Shown here one piece after another: positions 21,956-32,488 of a stretch of DNA of 64,000 nucleotides. The notes beneath the pieces are model-generated. The model had not been told where the DNA came from. It searched no databases and saw only the letters and a list, made by a program, of their open reading frames with translations. Position numbers and translations under genes: made by a program. Numbering within the stretch: the stretch's first letter is position 1; each line of letters begins with the position of its first letter. Source of the stretch: Thelonectria olida (taxonomy: Eukaryota > Ascomycota > Sordariomycetes > Hypocreales > Nectriaceae); assembly GCA_020736575.1 (NCBI GenBank), contig JAGPYM010000051.1:62001-126000 (forward strand). Direction: 5' to 3'.

Positions 21956-24900
21956 CCCATGTATGGTTGTGGATGTGGTGGTTGTCGGAGATTTCAACCG
22001 GCACGACCAGCTATGGGGAGGAGACGATGTCTCTTTAGTGAGGCAGGGCGAAGCGGACCAGATCATTGACCTTATGTATGATCTTGGTCTCACCAGCTTG
22101 CTTCCCAGAGGAATAAAGACGTGGAGTGGTGGAGACTTTGAAACAACGGTCGACTTGGTCTTGGCTTCGGAGGAGTTGACGGCCTTGACCGTCAAATGCG
22201 CGATACACGGGACGGAACACGGCTCTGATCATCGCGCGATTGACACGGTTTTCGATATCTCAGTTCCCGTGCCAAAACAACAGGATCGACTTCTCCTGAA
22301 GAATGCACCTTGGAAAGAAATCAACGCAAGAATTGCAGGCGCACTAGAGTCAACGCCATTGGAAGGAACAGTGCAGCAGAAGACTGACATATTAATGTCG
22401 GTGGTTACGGAGGCGGTGCACTCCCTGACACCAAAAGCCAAGCCGTCGCCGTACGCCAAACGATGGTGGACGACGGATCTGACACAGCTTCGCCAAATAT
22501 ACACGTACTGGAGGAACCGTGCTCGAACCGAGAGACGGGCAGGGAGAATCAGGACGGAACTGGAGGAGATGGCAAAAGGGGCTGCGAAGCAGTATCACAG
22601 TGCCATCAGACAGCAAAAGAAGAAGCACTGGAACGAGTTTCTTGCGGATAACGACAACATCTGGGAGGCAGCTAAGTACCTGAAGTCGGGAGATGATGCG
22701 GCGTTTGGCAAAGTACCGCAGCTGGTCAGGGCTGATGGGACAGCTACGACGAACCACAGGGAACAAGCAGAAGAGCTGCTGTCCACGTTCTTTCCTCCCT
22801 TGCCGAACGACATCGAGGACGAAGGCACTAGGCCTCAGAGAGCCCCAGTAGTGATACCCGACATCACACTGGAGGAGGTGGAACGACAACTATTCGCAGC
22901 AAAGTCATGGAAGGCGCCTGGGGAAGATGGATTACCAGTGGCGGTGTGGAAGCAGGTGTGGCCAGTAGTCAAGCATTGGGTGATGTCCATTTTCTGTGCG
23001 TCCTTGGAGGAGGGAACGCTGCCTGACCAGTGGAGGCATGCAAAGATCATACCGCTTAAAAAGCCTGATAAAGAGGACTACACGATGGCCAGGGCCTGGC
23101 GGCCGATCTCACTGCTCGCCACCCTTGGCAAAGTATTGGAATCGGTTGTGGCTGAAAGGATCTCACATGCTGTGGAAACATATGGGTTGCTCCCGACGAA
23201 CCACTTTGGAGCCCGCAAACGGCGGTCGGCGGAACAAGCGCTTCTGCTATTGCAGGAACAGATCTATATCGCTTGGCGACGTCGACTGGTGGTGAGTCTC
23301 GCCAGTTTCGATGTCAAGGGGGCATACAATGGAGTTTGCAAGGAAAGGCTGCTCCAGAGAATGAAAGCACGTGGCATCCCGGAGAAGCTACTTCGATGGG
23401 TAGAGGCATTCTGCTCAAACCGCACAGCAACGATTCTAATCAACGGCGAGTCATCAGAGGTTCGAGAATTACCGCAAGCTGGTCTCCCACAAGGCTCTCC
23501 ACTGTCTCCAATCCTGTTTCTCTTCTTCAATGCGGATTTGGTCCAGCGGCGGATCGACAGCAATAGAGGGGCGATCGCATTCGTGGACGATTTTACAGCT
23601 TGGGTTGCAGGTCCAACAGCACATAGCAACCGCAAGGAAGTTGAATCAATTATTAAGGACGCATTGGACTGGGAGAAGAGGAGTGGCGCGACGTTTGAGG
23701 CGAGCAAGACGGCGATCATACACTTCACCCGGAAGGACTACAAGTCCGACTCCGAACCGTTCACAATCAAAGGACAGACAGTCCAACCGAAACACCATGT
23801 CAAAATTCTAGGAGTCATTATGGATGCCGAGCTCAAGTACACGGAACACATCGCAAGGGCAGCTTCTAAGGGGTTAGTAGCAGCAATGGAGCTGAAGAGG
23901 TTGAGGGGCCTGTCGCCAGCAACAGCAAGGCAACTGTTTACAGCCACTGTAGCCCCGGTGGTAGACTATGCTTCCAATGTGTGGATGCACAGGTTCATCT
24001 ACAGACTCATGGCACCGATCAACAGGGTTCAGAGAGCAGGGGCACAGGCAATCGTGGGGACATTTAATACTGTGGCAACGAGCGTGGCAGAAGCAGAAGC
24101 TCACATCGCCCCAGCAGGGCAACGGTTTTGGAGGAGAGCGATCAAGATGTGGACAGATATTCACACATTGCCTGACACCAACCCCCTTCGCAGGTTGACG
24201 TCTCGTATACGAGCATTCAGGACGTCATATCGGTCACCACTGTACCTGGTGGCGACATCACTTAGGGATATACCAATGGAGCAGCTGGAGACCATTCAAC
24301 CACTCACTCTAGCGCCATGGGAGGAACGAGTGGAAGCTGTCACTGATGAAGCAGCAGCGAAAGAGGCGGAAGCAGGCTGGGCCATACGCATCGCGGTGAG
24401 CAGCTCTGCTCGGAACGATGTAGTAGGTGTTGGTGGAGCAGTCCAGATATCAGCAGCTGTACGAGGCGGGCCAGAGCTACTGACTTTCTCGTTTACTCTT
24501 GGCGTGAAAACAGAGCAGAACCCGTACAGCGGAGAGCTTGCAGCAATGGCGTATGCCCTAAGGCGAACCGTGCCAAAGCTTCGACACCGCAGCATCGCAC
24601 TGATGACGAGTAACAAAGCTGCCGCGCTTGCAGTCAAGCAACCTCGCCAGCAGTCGGGTCAAGAATATATACGCTGCATCTACGATTCTGTTAAAGAGCT
24701 CCGAACGGATGGAAACGTTTTGAGGATCCTGTGGCTTTCCTCTAGCGACGAAAACAGGCTCTTGAAGCATGCCAAGGACGAGGCTCGGAAGGCAACACAG
24801 CAGGGAGCTACCCCGGAAAAGCAGTTCCCCAGCATGCAATCCACAACACTCAGCACTGCACGGTCTAAATTGAATACTAATTGGTTACTGCCAGAGAAAG

Positions 24901-25636
24901 TTGGAAAACACTCTAAAAGAGTTGATACAGCACTACCGGGTAAGCACATAAAGCAACTCTATGACCAGCTATCGTGGAAGGAAGCCAGTGTGCTTGCCCA
25001 GCTGAGAACAGGTATAGCGAGATTGAATGCATACCTCGTTCACATCAAAGCGGCACCGTCGGGCACATGCGACTGCGGGCAAGCAAGAGAGACAGTTGAG
25101 CACTTCCTCTTCCGATGCCAAAAGTGGACAGCACACCGCAAGGAGATGCTTCAGTGCACTGACACCCGGAGAGGCAACATCTCCTTTTATCTTGGAGGGA
25201 AGTCACCTTCTGACGACCAAAAATGGACGCCAAACTTGGAAGCTGTGCGAGCAACTATCCGGTTTGCATTGGCCACAGGCCGCCTTGATGCAAGTTAACG
25301 AAGGGAGACAGACTCGGACCTATTACCCCACTAACCCACTCTTCCCAACCTAACTCACCTTCACCCCGTTCCAGAAAAAGCGAACATCGCTTCAGCCGCC
25401 GTAGATAGGACACTGAACACTTGGAGAATAGGCTTCAAGCTAGTTCGCTAATAATAATACTAACCCACGGGAATCCGTAAAAGAGAGAGAGAGCAAATGA
25501 GAATGCATGAGCAGGACAAGGACATGGTATGGGCTTGAGGAGACTAGGACACAATTTTGGGCCATACATGTGTACATTAGTAATCAGTGCCCTTTCGGTT
25601 CAAGCCGCCGGGCGTAATAAATTGTATTGTATTGTA
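21951..25636 (+). mobile_element. Tad1-like non-LTR retrotransposon, 5'-truncated
   Basis: Begins inside the apurinic endonuclease domain and ends with GCCGGGCGTAATAAATT followed by GTATT repeats (25611-25636). The second LINE at 54562-55985 ends with the same GGGCGTAATAAATT but with CATT repeats, which defines the 3' end. It lies immediately after the right end of hAT element 1, and its open frame can be read continuously from the hAT TIR into the endonuclease. Confidence 0.85.
21963..25298 (+). CDS. LINE ORF2-type polyprotein: endonuclease fragment, reverse transcriptase, RNase H
   Basis: Uninterrupted frame of about 1110 codons from the first in-frame ATG. Domains: C-terminal half of the endonuclease ([21 protein letters not shown]); reverse transcriptase with palm motifs [24 protein letters not shown] and the catalytic FVDDF at about 23580 (F-V-D-D, as in the Tad/I group rather than YADD); RNase H-like region about 24380-24800; and a CCHC-like end (CDCGQ, EHFLFRC) near 25070-25130. 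In the RNase H part the usual catalytic D-E-D-D set is not obvious (TSNKAA where SDS/TDS is expected), so RNase H may be inactive. No stops or frameshifts, suggesting recent insertion; lacking ORF1 and the endonuclease start, it is not autonomous. Confidence 0.85.
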   Translation: MVVDVVVVGDFNRHDQLWGGDDVSLVRQGEADQIIDLMYDLGLTSLLPRGIKTWSGGDFETTVDLVLASEELTALTVKCAIHGTEHGSDHRAIDTVFDISVPVPKQQDRLLLKNAPWKEINARIAGALESTPLEGTVQQKTDILMSVVTEAVHSLTPKAKPSPYAKRWWTTDLTQLRQIYTYWRNRARTERRAGRIRTELEEMAKGAAKQYHSAIRQQKKKHWNEFLADNDNIWEAAKYLKSGDDAAFGKVPQLVRADGTATTNHREQAEELLSTFFPPLPNDIEDEGTRPQRAPVVIPDITLEEVERQLFAAKSWKAPGEDGLPVAVWKQVWPVVKHWVMSIFCASLEEGTLPDQWRHAKIIPLKKPDKEDYTMARAWRPISLLATLGKVLESVVAERISHAVETYGLLPTNHFGARKRRSAEQALLLLQEQIYIAWRRRLVVSLASFDVKGAYNGVCKERLLQRMKARGIPEKLLRWVEAFCSNRTATILINGESSEVRELPQAGLPQGSPLSPILFLFFNADLVQRRIDSNRGAIAFVDDFTAWVAGPTAHSNRKEVESIIKDALDWEKRSGATFEASKTAIIHFTRKDYKSDSEPFTIKGQTVQPKHHVKILGVIMDAELKYTEHIARAASKGLVAAMELKRLRGLSPATARQLFTATVAPVVDYASNVWMHRFIYRLMAPINRVQRAGAQAIVGTFNTVATSVAEAEAHIAPAGQRFWRRAIKMWTDIHTLPDTNPLRRLTSRIRAFRTSYRSPLYLVATSLRDIPMEQLETIQPLTLAPWEERVEAVTDEAAAKEAEAGWAIRIAVSSSARNDVVGVGGAVQISAAVRGGPELLTFSFTLGVKTEQNPYSGELAAMAYALRRTVPKLRHRSIALMTSNKAAALAVKQPRQQSGQEYIRCIYDSVKELRTDGNVLRILWLSSSDENRLLKHAKDEARKATQQGATPEKQFPSMQSTTLSTARSKLNTNWLLPEKVGKHSKRVDTALPGKHIKQLYDQLSWKEASVLAQLRTGIARLNAYLVHIKAAPSGTCDCGQARETVEHFLFRCQKWTAHRKEMLQCTDTRRGNISFYLGGKSPSDDQKWTPNLEAVRATIRFALATGRLDAS

Positions 25637-26316
25637 AGAACATAGCGTGACGTAGAAACTTATCGGCGCGGATAATCAATCAGTGTTTTATTCAGTGGAC
25701 AGTTTTCGCAATCGCAACTATACGTACATAGGATTGCGATACATATGAACCGAGCGAAAAGGTTAGGGATAAATTAGGTATCTGGCGCTTACATGTACGT
25801 ACACTGTATGATCAAATAATATTAATGTCGCCAGGCAAGTCCAGCTGGGTACAGTAGGCCCGGTTGGGTGCTCGGCTGCGAGGAGCAACGTTGTCTCGGC
25901 GGGGCTGCTCGATTATGAAAATATCTGCGAGGCGCTCTCACCAATCCAGATTCATTGCGCGGCCAGTCGGCCACTTTTGGATGCGTAGCCACTGGGGCAA
26001 CCGAGCCGGATGTGCGAGCTGCCCGGCAACGTTGAGGGCCAGTTTTGGACTTTGGCGCCTAAATGGACTGACCTTTGATAGCCAGCTTTGGGAAGCTGTC
26101 CAAATGTGACCCCTTCTCATATGAATGCGCCTCTTGTGGAAGCGAGCGTGCAGTACATTACCCACTTGCTCTTGCACGCCCGTTTTGGAGGAAGAGCACA
26201 GCGGCCAGATGTCAAGCCTCCCCTCCCGAGCGATGTCCTAGGTAGCTGGATACCGCACCGTACCGAACTGCGAGACACCGTGGTATAGCGCACACACCGA
26301 GCTCGCGTGACGCACA
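25637..26316. other. intergenic; upstream of the Cdc25-like gene
   Basis: No gene recognised. Short open frames at 25864-26288 overlap on both strands and show no family resemblance. Confidence 0.4.
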
Positions 26317-26892
26317 ATGGCCGACGAGCCACAAAGCAACATCGGGGAGGGAAAGGCCGCGCAACTCATCCTGGACGAGGCCGAAGCCGGCAGCCTGGTT
26401 CTATCTCATTTCGTCAATTCCAGTGAAATCATCCCCCGAATCACGAAAGAAACTCTTGCGGCTGTTCTAAACGGGCCGGCCAACCCCCTCTCGGGCCAGA
26501 TACGTATCATCGACTGCCGGTTTCAGCACGAGTACGATGGCGGTCACATCAATCGAGCCCTCAACTACGACGACCACGCTCAGCTTATCGACTGGCTATT
26601 CAGGAGTCCAGGGAATGGCGCTGTCCTCATCTTTCATTGCGAATACTCTGCCCAGCGCGCCCCGATAATGGCGAGCCGTGTTCGAGAGCACGACAGACGC
26701 CTCAATGCCGACCGCTACCCTCACCTGACATATGAGAGCATCTACGTTCTTGACGGTGGATATCTGGACTTCGTTGCCAGCTATCCCGCGTGCTGTTCCC
26801 CTCAAGGCTATGTCCAGATGTATGACGAGAGGTACTGGACAGCCTGCTTAGGGCAGAGACTGGCTCGGCTGAAAGAGCCCCTGACCAGCTGA
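26317..26892 (+). CDS. minimal Cdc25-like (rhodanese-fold) phosphatase, 191 aa
   Basis: ATG at 26317, single exon. The order IRIIDCRFQHEYDGGHI, LIFHCEYSAQRAP, REHDR...YPHLTYESIYVLDGGY is the catalytic domain of Cdc25 dual-specificity phosphatases. The active-site loop H-C-x5-R is complete (C108, R114), and E109 and S111 match the Cdc25 signature. Cdc25 activates cyclin-dependent kinase by removing inhibitory phosphates. The housekeeping fungal enzyme has a regulatory N-terminus of several hundred residues, absent here, so this is a compact paralogue. After the TGA another frame continues coding-like for about 45 codons to a TAG near 27028, suggesting a lost C-terminal extension by a small indel, or a 3' intron. 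Confidence 0.75.
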   Translation: MADEPQSNIGEGKAAQLILDEAEAGSLVLSHFVNSSEIIPRITKETLAAVLNGPANPLSGQIRIIDCRFQHEYDGGHINRALNYDDHAQLIDWLFRSPGNGAVLIFHCEYSAQRAPIMASRVREHDRRLNADRYPHLTYESIYVLDGGYLDFVASYPACCSPQGYVQMYDERYWTACLGQRLARLKEPLTS

Positions 26893-27613
26893 CCACTTTG
26901 GTGCCTGTGCTGGAGCCGTTTGATCTCTTACAGAATGAAGGACTTCACGGCGCAGCTCCGGAGTCACCAATGGAGAAGTCGTTCGAGATCTTGGAGGCTG
27001 AGACTGAATCCAACAGGAACTAGGATCAGGTTTAGAGACTCGAGAGACTATGCATGCCCTTGCTGTCAGGCGGCAGAACTGACCAGCTGGGCGGTCTCAG
27101 TCCAAGTTGATGCCTGCAACCTGGTCAGTCACGCCTTTCTCTCATTATCATGCACCGCAGCTCTCCCGTCCCCCTGCATCGGCTTCCCCGAAGTCTGCCT
27201 CGCCTATACGTGACGTATGAGCTCAGGCTTCATGCATCCCTTCCATTCTGGAGGAAGCAGTGATGCATTCGGAGGGAGTCTATGCCAGTGAGAGGGCCCC
27301 GGTTGGTTTCAGCGGATAACAGAAGCCCCGGGAGGCATGACGAATCCAAAAGTATGCTGCTTGGACATGGATCCATTTGCAGAAGGGCGTCGTGTGGGGC
27401 TGGTGTTTGGCAGATGTGTCGCAATATTTTAGGGGAGTGGCAAGGTATGACGCTGGACGTTGACATCAACGTGCGCCAGCAGAACATCATTGTGATATCG
27501 CCGAGTACATGGCATTGACATATAACGCCGAGGAGTAAATATAAAACCCGCACTCAGAGGAGTTGAAAATCATCATTTTGATCCCGTGTCTTTCTTCACC
27601 GAACCCCCCGATC
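26893..27613. other. 3' flank of the Cdc25-like gene and promoter of the next
   Basis: 26884-27028 contains a coding-like frame (LEPFDLLQNEG, SFEILEAETE) that could be a displaced tail of the Cdc25-like protein. From 27030 to 27613 I see nothing beyond short chance frames. Confidence 0.35.
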
Positions 27614-28833
27614 ATGGCCATGTCCTCCCGCCTACTCAACGCTACCAGAGCAGCATGGAGGGCTTCGGCTTCCAGCCCCCGGGCTCTGACCCGTCCAATG
27701 TCGACATATCGACCTCTTCAGGCTCCCGCGCAGATTCTCCTTGAAGACAAGAAATCAGGATTTGGCTTTGCGCGGCACAATGCTCGACCTCCTAAGCCGA
27801 GGAATATTGGGGTGACAGAAATTCGAGGACCGTATTATTCCGTTATGGGGAAACGATATCTTGAAGATATCTTGGAAACGTATTCTATTCGGTCTATCTG
27901 AACCTGTGATGTGGATGATAAAGCTACATCAGGATGGGATACCATGTTGACGGGCTTAAATTCGCCGGCGGATCGTTCTCCTTCTTCCCCGAAGACAAGT
28001 TGAAGGAGATGATTGATCTCGCCCACCAGCACCACGTCTACGTCTCTACGGTACACACAACCCTACCTTACTCCTACATGGAACCAAGGTACTGACAATA
28101 TCATACCAGGGCGGCTGGATAGAACACATACTCCTCCAATCCGACCCCCACGCCGCCATCGATCGCTACCTCCAAAAATGCGAAGACCTCAACTTTCGAA
28201 ATCTCGGCGGGTTTTCTCTCCGTTCCCCCGTCCGACTTCCTCCGCCTCGTCCAAAAGGTCCACTCCTCCGGCCTCATCGCCAAGCCCGAATGCGGCGGCA
28301 TCCAATTCGGCGCCGGCGGCGATACTGCCTCCTCGTCGCTCTCCGCGCTAGGCACGTCGGATCCCTCCAAGATGATTGACCTGTGCAAGCGGTCGCGGAT
28401 GAGGGCGTAGAGATAATTATGATTTGAGAGTGAGGGGATTACGGAGAACGTGGAGGCATGGAGGACGGATGTGATTCAGCGGATTCTGAAGGAGTTGCCT
28501 GCTGAGAAGGTCATGTTTGAGGCGGCGGATCCGGAGGCGTTTAATTGGTATGTTAAGGAGTTTGGGACGGATGTGAATTTGTTTGTGGACCATTCGCAGA
28601 TTGTGCAGTTGAGTTGTTTGAGGGAGGGGATTTGGGGACAGGCGGACACGTTTGGGTCTGTTGTGAATTATAAAAGAGTGTCCCTTAGTGCTCAGGATAG
28701 CTTCAGGAACTTCATAAAGGTACTTGATGGTGAGGCTAGCTGGCATCGTAACGCTCGGCGGGCAAAATACCTGTGGCAAGAGCATTACGAAATCTCCCCA
28801 TCTTCATTTATTGCACGCAGTATGACATCTTGA
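27614..28833 (+). pseudogene. phosphosulfolactate-synthase-like (ComA family) gene with three 1-base indels
   Basis: Exon 1 27614-27879, exon 2 27933-28050 and exon 3 from 28110 splice cleanly. The protein has a serine/arginine-rich presequence that could target mitochondria, then KPRNIGVTEIRGPYYSVMG, GYHVDGLKFAGGSFSFFPED, GGWIEHILLQ, EISAGFLSVP, LIAKPECG, EIIMIESEGIT and NLFVDHSQIVQLSCLREGIWG. These match the TIM-barrel ComA family, which in archaea adds sulfite to phosphoenolpyruvate and in plants and fungi has an uncharacterised or stress-related role. The frame breaks at 28194-28196 (one T too many), 28393 (one T missing) and 28423-28425 (one T too many, creating TGA). All three lie at T runs, so real decay and sequencing error are both possible. 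The last about 45 codons are not family-like. Confidence 0.75.
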
Positions 28834-28874
28834 CATATAAGTGATACAGGTTTATACTCACTTGAAATCTCTTA

Positions 28875-30734
28875 ACGTACATGATAAGCAGAGCTGATCA
28901 GACAAGCGAGCTGATCAAAAATCCCCTAACCTCCATTCTTTCTATTCAATCGAAGATAACTCAACCATAAAATCATGTCTCAATTTAATAATGAAGCAAA
29001 TATCCTTTTAGCACTTCAGGCCTATAGAAATGACCCAAAATTAAGTCTACGATGCGCTGCAAAGATCTATCAGGTCTCTTATACTAACCTTCATGCTCGA
29101 CATAATCGCATTCAATCTCGACGCGATACCATCTCCAACTCACGGAGACTGTCCGATCTAGAAGAACATATTATTGTTCCGTTCATTCTAGATCTAGATT
29201 CGCGAGGATTTCCCCGCGACTGCGTGGTGTTGAAGAAATAGCTAATCGACTGCTGGCCGACCGCGACGCGTCACCCCTCGGCAAGCGCTGGGCTTCCAAC
29301 TTCGTCAGGCGACACCCAGAGCTCAAGACGCGTTTTTTTCGTAAATACGATTATCAGAGAGCCAAATGTGAAGATCCGACTATTATTCGCGATTGGTTCA
29401 GGCTCGTGGAGAATACAATCGCGAAATATGGCATCACCCTCGCTGATATATACAACTTTGATGAGACTGGCTTTACGATGAGCCTGATTGCAACCGGAAT
29501 GGTTGTCACAGGAGCAGAAAGGCGTGGAAAGGTGAAATAAGTCCAGCCTGGAAACCGGGAATGGATTACAGTCATCCAGGCTATCAATGCCGAAGGCTGG
29601 GCGATCGCGCCATTCATCGTGGTTGCGGGCCAATATCACTTCTCCAGCTGGTACCAAGAAAGCAACCTCCCGGGCGATTGGGCTATTGCGACGACTCACA
29701 ATGGCTGGACAGACAATGATACTGGTCTTGAGTGGCTCAAGCACTTCGACCGGCACACAAAGACGCGATCAAGTGGTCGCCATCGTCTTTTGATCCTTGA
29801 CGGGCACGAAAGTCACCACTCGGCCGACTTTGAGACCTATTGCAAGGAAAATAATATCATCACGCTCTGTATGCCGCCTCATTCGTCTCATCTGCTCCGG
29901 CCTCTTGATGTCGGGTGCTTTGGGCCGCTCAAAAAGGCATACGGTCGAGAAATAGAGCATCTGATCAGGTGCTCTATAACCCACGTTTCAAAGACTGAGT
30001 TCTTTCCGGCCTTTCACACCGCCCACCAAGCCGCCATAACGGAAAGTAATATCAAGGGGGGTTTTAGAGGCGCTGGGCTTGTTCCTTTGGATCCGGAAAC
30101 TGTGATATCGAAGCTTGATGTGCAGCTCCGGACCCCGACACCGATTGAGGAGGAGGCCAGCCTCCCCGATGCTTGGGTGCCAAAGACGCCAAAGACCGTC
30201 CTCGAGGCCACTTCTCAGTCCGAATACCTTGAAATACGAATCAAAAGGCACCAGGGCAGCTCCCCAGCAACTATTGTTTGGGCGCTCAAGTCATTTTCTA
30301 AGGGAACAAAGGCAATAATGCATCAGATAACATTATTGAAGTCTGAGAACCAGATCCTTCGACAGGCAAATGAGGCTCTTAGTAAGCGATGGAGAGCAAA
30401 AAGAACTCGGCTACGGAATAGAGGGAAGATGACTCTAGATGAGGGAAGGGATGCAATTGACCAGAAAGACATTGATGCGCAGGTGGTGGCCGAATTATCG
30501 AGAAGTGGTGGTCAAGGATGGTCGGCGCGACTGAAGGAAAGGCGCTGTGGAACGTGCGGCAAGGCCGGCCATAATACAAGGACATGTCAAATAGTTGTGA
30601 TAGTATCTGGGGAAGAGTATAGTGGTTGATTTTAATGGATCCATGCTTTGTTGTGTTTTTATCCTACGTTTTATGTCGAGGGTTACAATTTTTGTCCGAC
30701 TCGCTTGTGCGTCCGACTTGCTTGTGGAGTACGT
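28875..30734 (+). mobile_element. Fot1/pogo-type transposon A (1860 bp)
   Basis: Starts ACGTACATGATAAGCA and ends with an inverted ACGTAC-type terminus; flanked by TA on both sides (28873-28874 and 30735-30736), the Tc1/mariner target duplication. Each end holds two direct copies of a 9-10-bp motif spaced 17 bp: GAGCTGATCA on the left, AGTCGGAC-type on the right. Its single gene is broken (see the transposase entry). Confidence 0.85.
28975..30629 (+). pseudogene. Fot1/pogo transposase A, broken by a frameshift and a stop
   Basis: ATG 28975. N-terminal psq-type helix-turn-helix (ILLALQAYRNDPKLSLRCAA), then a CENPB-type second DNA-binding part (GKRWASNFVRRHPELKTRFF), then the DDE_1 catalytic core: NFDETGF, LLILDGHESHHS, CMPPHSSHLLRPLDVGCFGPLK. 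A C-terminal coiled segment and a CCHC knuckle (CGTCGKAGHNTRTC) end the protein. Compared with the second element, one T is missing from a T run at 29208-29211, shifting the frame after residue 80, and AAA-TAA (stop at 29538-29540) replaces a serine codon. The catalytic D-D-D series otherwise looks intact, so decay is recent. Confidence 0.85.
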
Positions 30735-30736
30735 TA

Positions 30737-32161
30737 TTGATTTTTGGCTGGGGAGCGAAGAAGTAAAAGAATGAGAAGGTAGCTTTGCTGAGGAAACAAT
30801 ACTTTTGCGTCTAACTTAGTTGCTTCGCTTTATCATCTCAATACCCATATCCTCCGTTTTTTTCGCGCGGCGCCAACAGTGACCAGCTCTGAGTCCACAC
30901 AGGGCCTGTTATCCAGCTTCGCTTAAGCCAGCTTCAAAAGTTAGAGGGCCTGGGCTTGCATTCTAATCTGCCGGAGCCCGCTATCCTCTACATAAGATGT
31001 GGATTCGCCCTCAAAGCGGATGGCGACTGTGCGTCACGACACCTTGCGAGAAGCACGAGGTGGCTAAACTTGCTCATCGGTGTCTCATCTCGCTCATCCG
31101 CTCATATAGTTTGGAAGAACCTGTGGGGGTTGTCCATCGGCTGCTCAACAATGTCTTTTCAGTGGGTTAAGAAGTATGTAGTATAAAGAAACGAGGAGGC
31201 AAGGGAGGAAAATAAATAAGGCAAGAGGACCAGAAAGAGAGAAAAGGGAAGGAGGAGATGAGTAAAGGAGCGAATCAGAGAAGCTATCGCCAGGCCTGGA
31301 CCTGGGAGTAGTCGAAGGCAACATGGTCTGGTATGACACATGGGAAGCCTGGGACCCTTGCGCCGGGGGAAGGGTCGTAATCAGGTCCGTCGGAGAGCAT
31401 GTAACTTTATAGGAAGGGCATAGTCACAAAAATCATAGTAAAACGAATGCATTTGATTTCGGTCTGGTCACCTAGAACCAAAAACGACATGAAGGAAGTG
31501 GCGTAGAGAGGATTGGATGTAAAAAGATGTATGCTATTAATGAAAGCGAATTCTTTTAGGCTTTCCGTGTTCAACTCGGCTTGAATTGTCAAGGTAGGAT
31601 GTAGTTTTGTAAAACGTGGAATATTTTTGCGTTGGTTATTTCCTAAAAGATACAAGCGAAGGCAGTGATCAACTACCATCGGTTGATTACCGCTAACCCC
31701 TTGCCCCCTCGCATCAAGTCACCCAACAGGCCATTGATTCGTTCCGTAATCCAGTATTGCGGGTGGGTGGCTTCCGTGGATGGTGGCTCACGGGGCTCAG
31801 GACATGGGCTCTCCGTTGGGGGTGATACCGCATTCTGAATGTGAAAGATCTGCACATTTCACAACCCTCGTACGAATTCCCATTTTCCGTTTTCTGTTCC
31901 CTGGCAATATTTGCCCTCAAGTAAAAATTACAGTTGGTATCATGGCTAGTTTGGTTCAATTTGCTATTGCGTCGAAGTGCCGTTTGTTGAGCCCCCTCGC
32001 TTCCCCGATTATCTCAATTCCACGCGCCTTCCCCCATATTTTCATTCACCACCCTGCAGAATCTAGCCCTTCAGCTGAATAAGTTAAACTGAAGCGAGGC
32101 GGGCCCAATTTCCGGGATTCGGTCAGTCACCGCTACCCTGCTTCCCTGCGTGAGACGATGC
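30737..32161. other. no gene recognised
   Basis: About 1.4 kb without a convincing coding frame on either strand; purine-rich tract at 31190-31260. Overlapping short frames near 31670-32080 show no family features. Confidence 0.45.
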
Positions 32162-32488
32162 TCAAGAGAGTCGGCGACTGGGTACAGGGGCGTCACTGAC
32201 GGCGGGAATCGCCGCCGTCGACGCCACCGCTGTAGCTGCAGCAGCTACAGTGGAGACGATTTCATTATCGTTGGCGTCGATGCTGCTGTTTCGTGACATG
32301 ACCGGTGTGAAGAGCGTCGTCGTGGTTCTCGGCGCACAGAGGGAGCAGATCTCCATTTGCGGCTTGGGAGACAGACAATAGAAGGGGCTCAAACACCTAC
32401 GTGCGCAGCGCTTGAAGTCAACAACTGTCTCGCCTTGGCTGCGCTTGCAGACCTGGCACACGCGCTGGGCGACGACGGTGTGGCACAT
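32162..32488 (-). CDS. small cysteine protein A (108 aa)
   Basis: ATG at 32488. The N-terminal 51 residues carry cysteines at positions 2, 11, 14, 28, 32, 38, 48 and 51, with two C-x2-C pairs at 11/14 and 48/51; the rest is a threonine/alanine/serine-rich tail. No signal peptide, so intracellular metal binding is more likely than a secreted effector. All shared cysteines, plus T4, Q12, R16, G19-E20 and V23, fall in the same positions in protein B at 38479-38697, so the two are paralogues. Function unknown. Confidence 0.55.
   Translation of the reverse strand: MCHTVVAQRVCQVCKRSQGETVVDFKRCARRCLSPFYCLSPKPQMEICSLCAPRTTTTLFTPVMSRNSSIDANDNEIVSTVAAAATAVASTAAIPAVSDAPVPSRRLS

Noticed and set aside
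21833..25254. Many reverse-strand and shifted frames within the hAT and LINE genes
   Set aside because: Shadows of the transposase and polyprotein frames.
28975..30629. RIP mutation as the cause of the stop in Fot1/pogo A
   Set aside because: The stop at 29538-29540 fits a C-to-A change and the other defect is a T deletion; neither is the C-to-T change of RIP.
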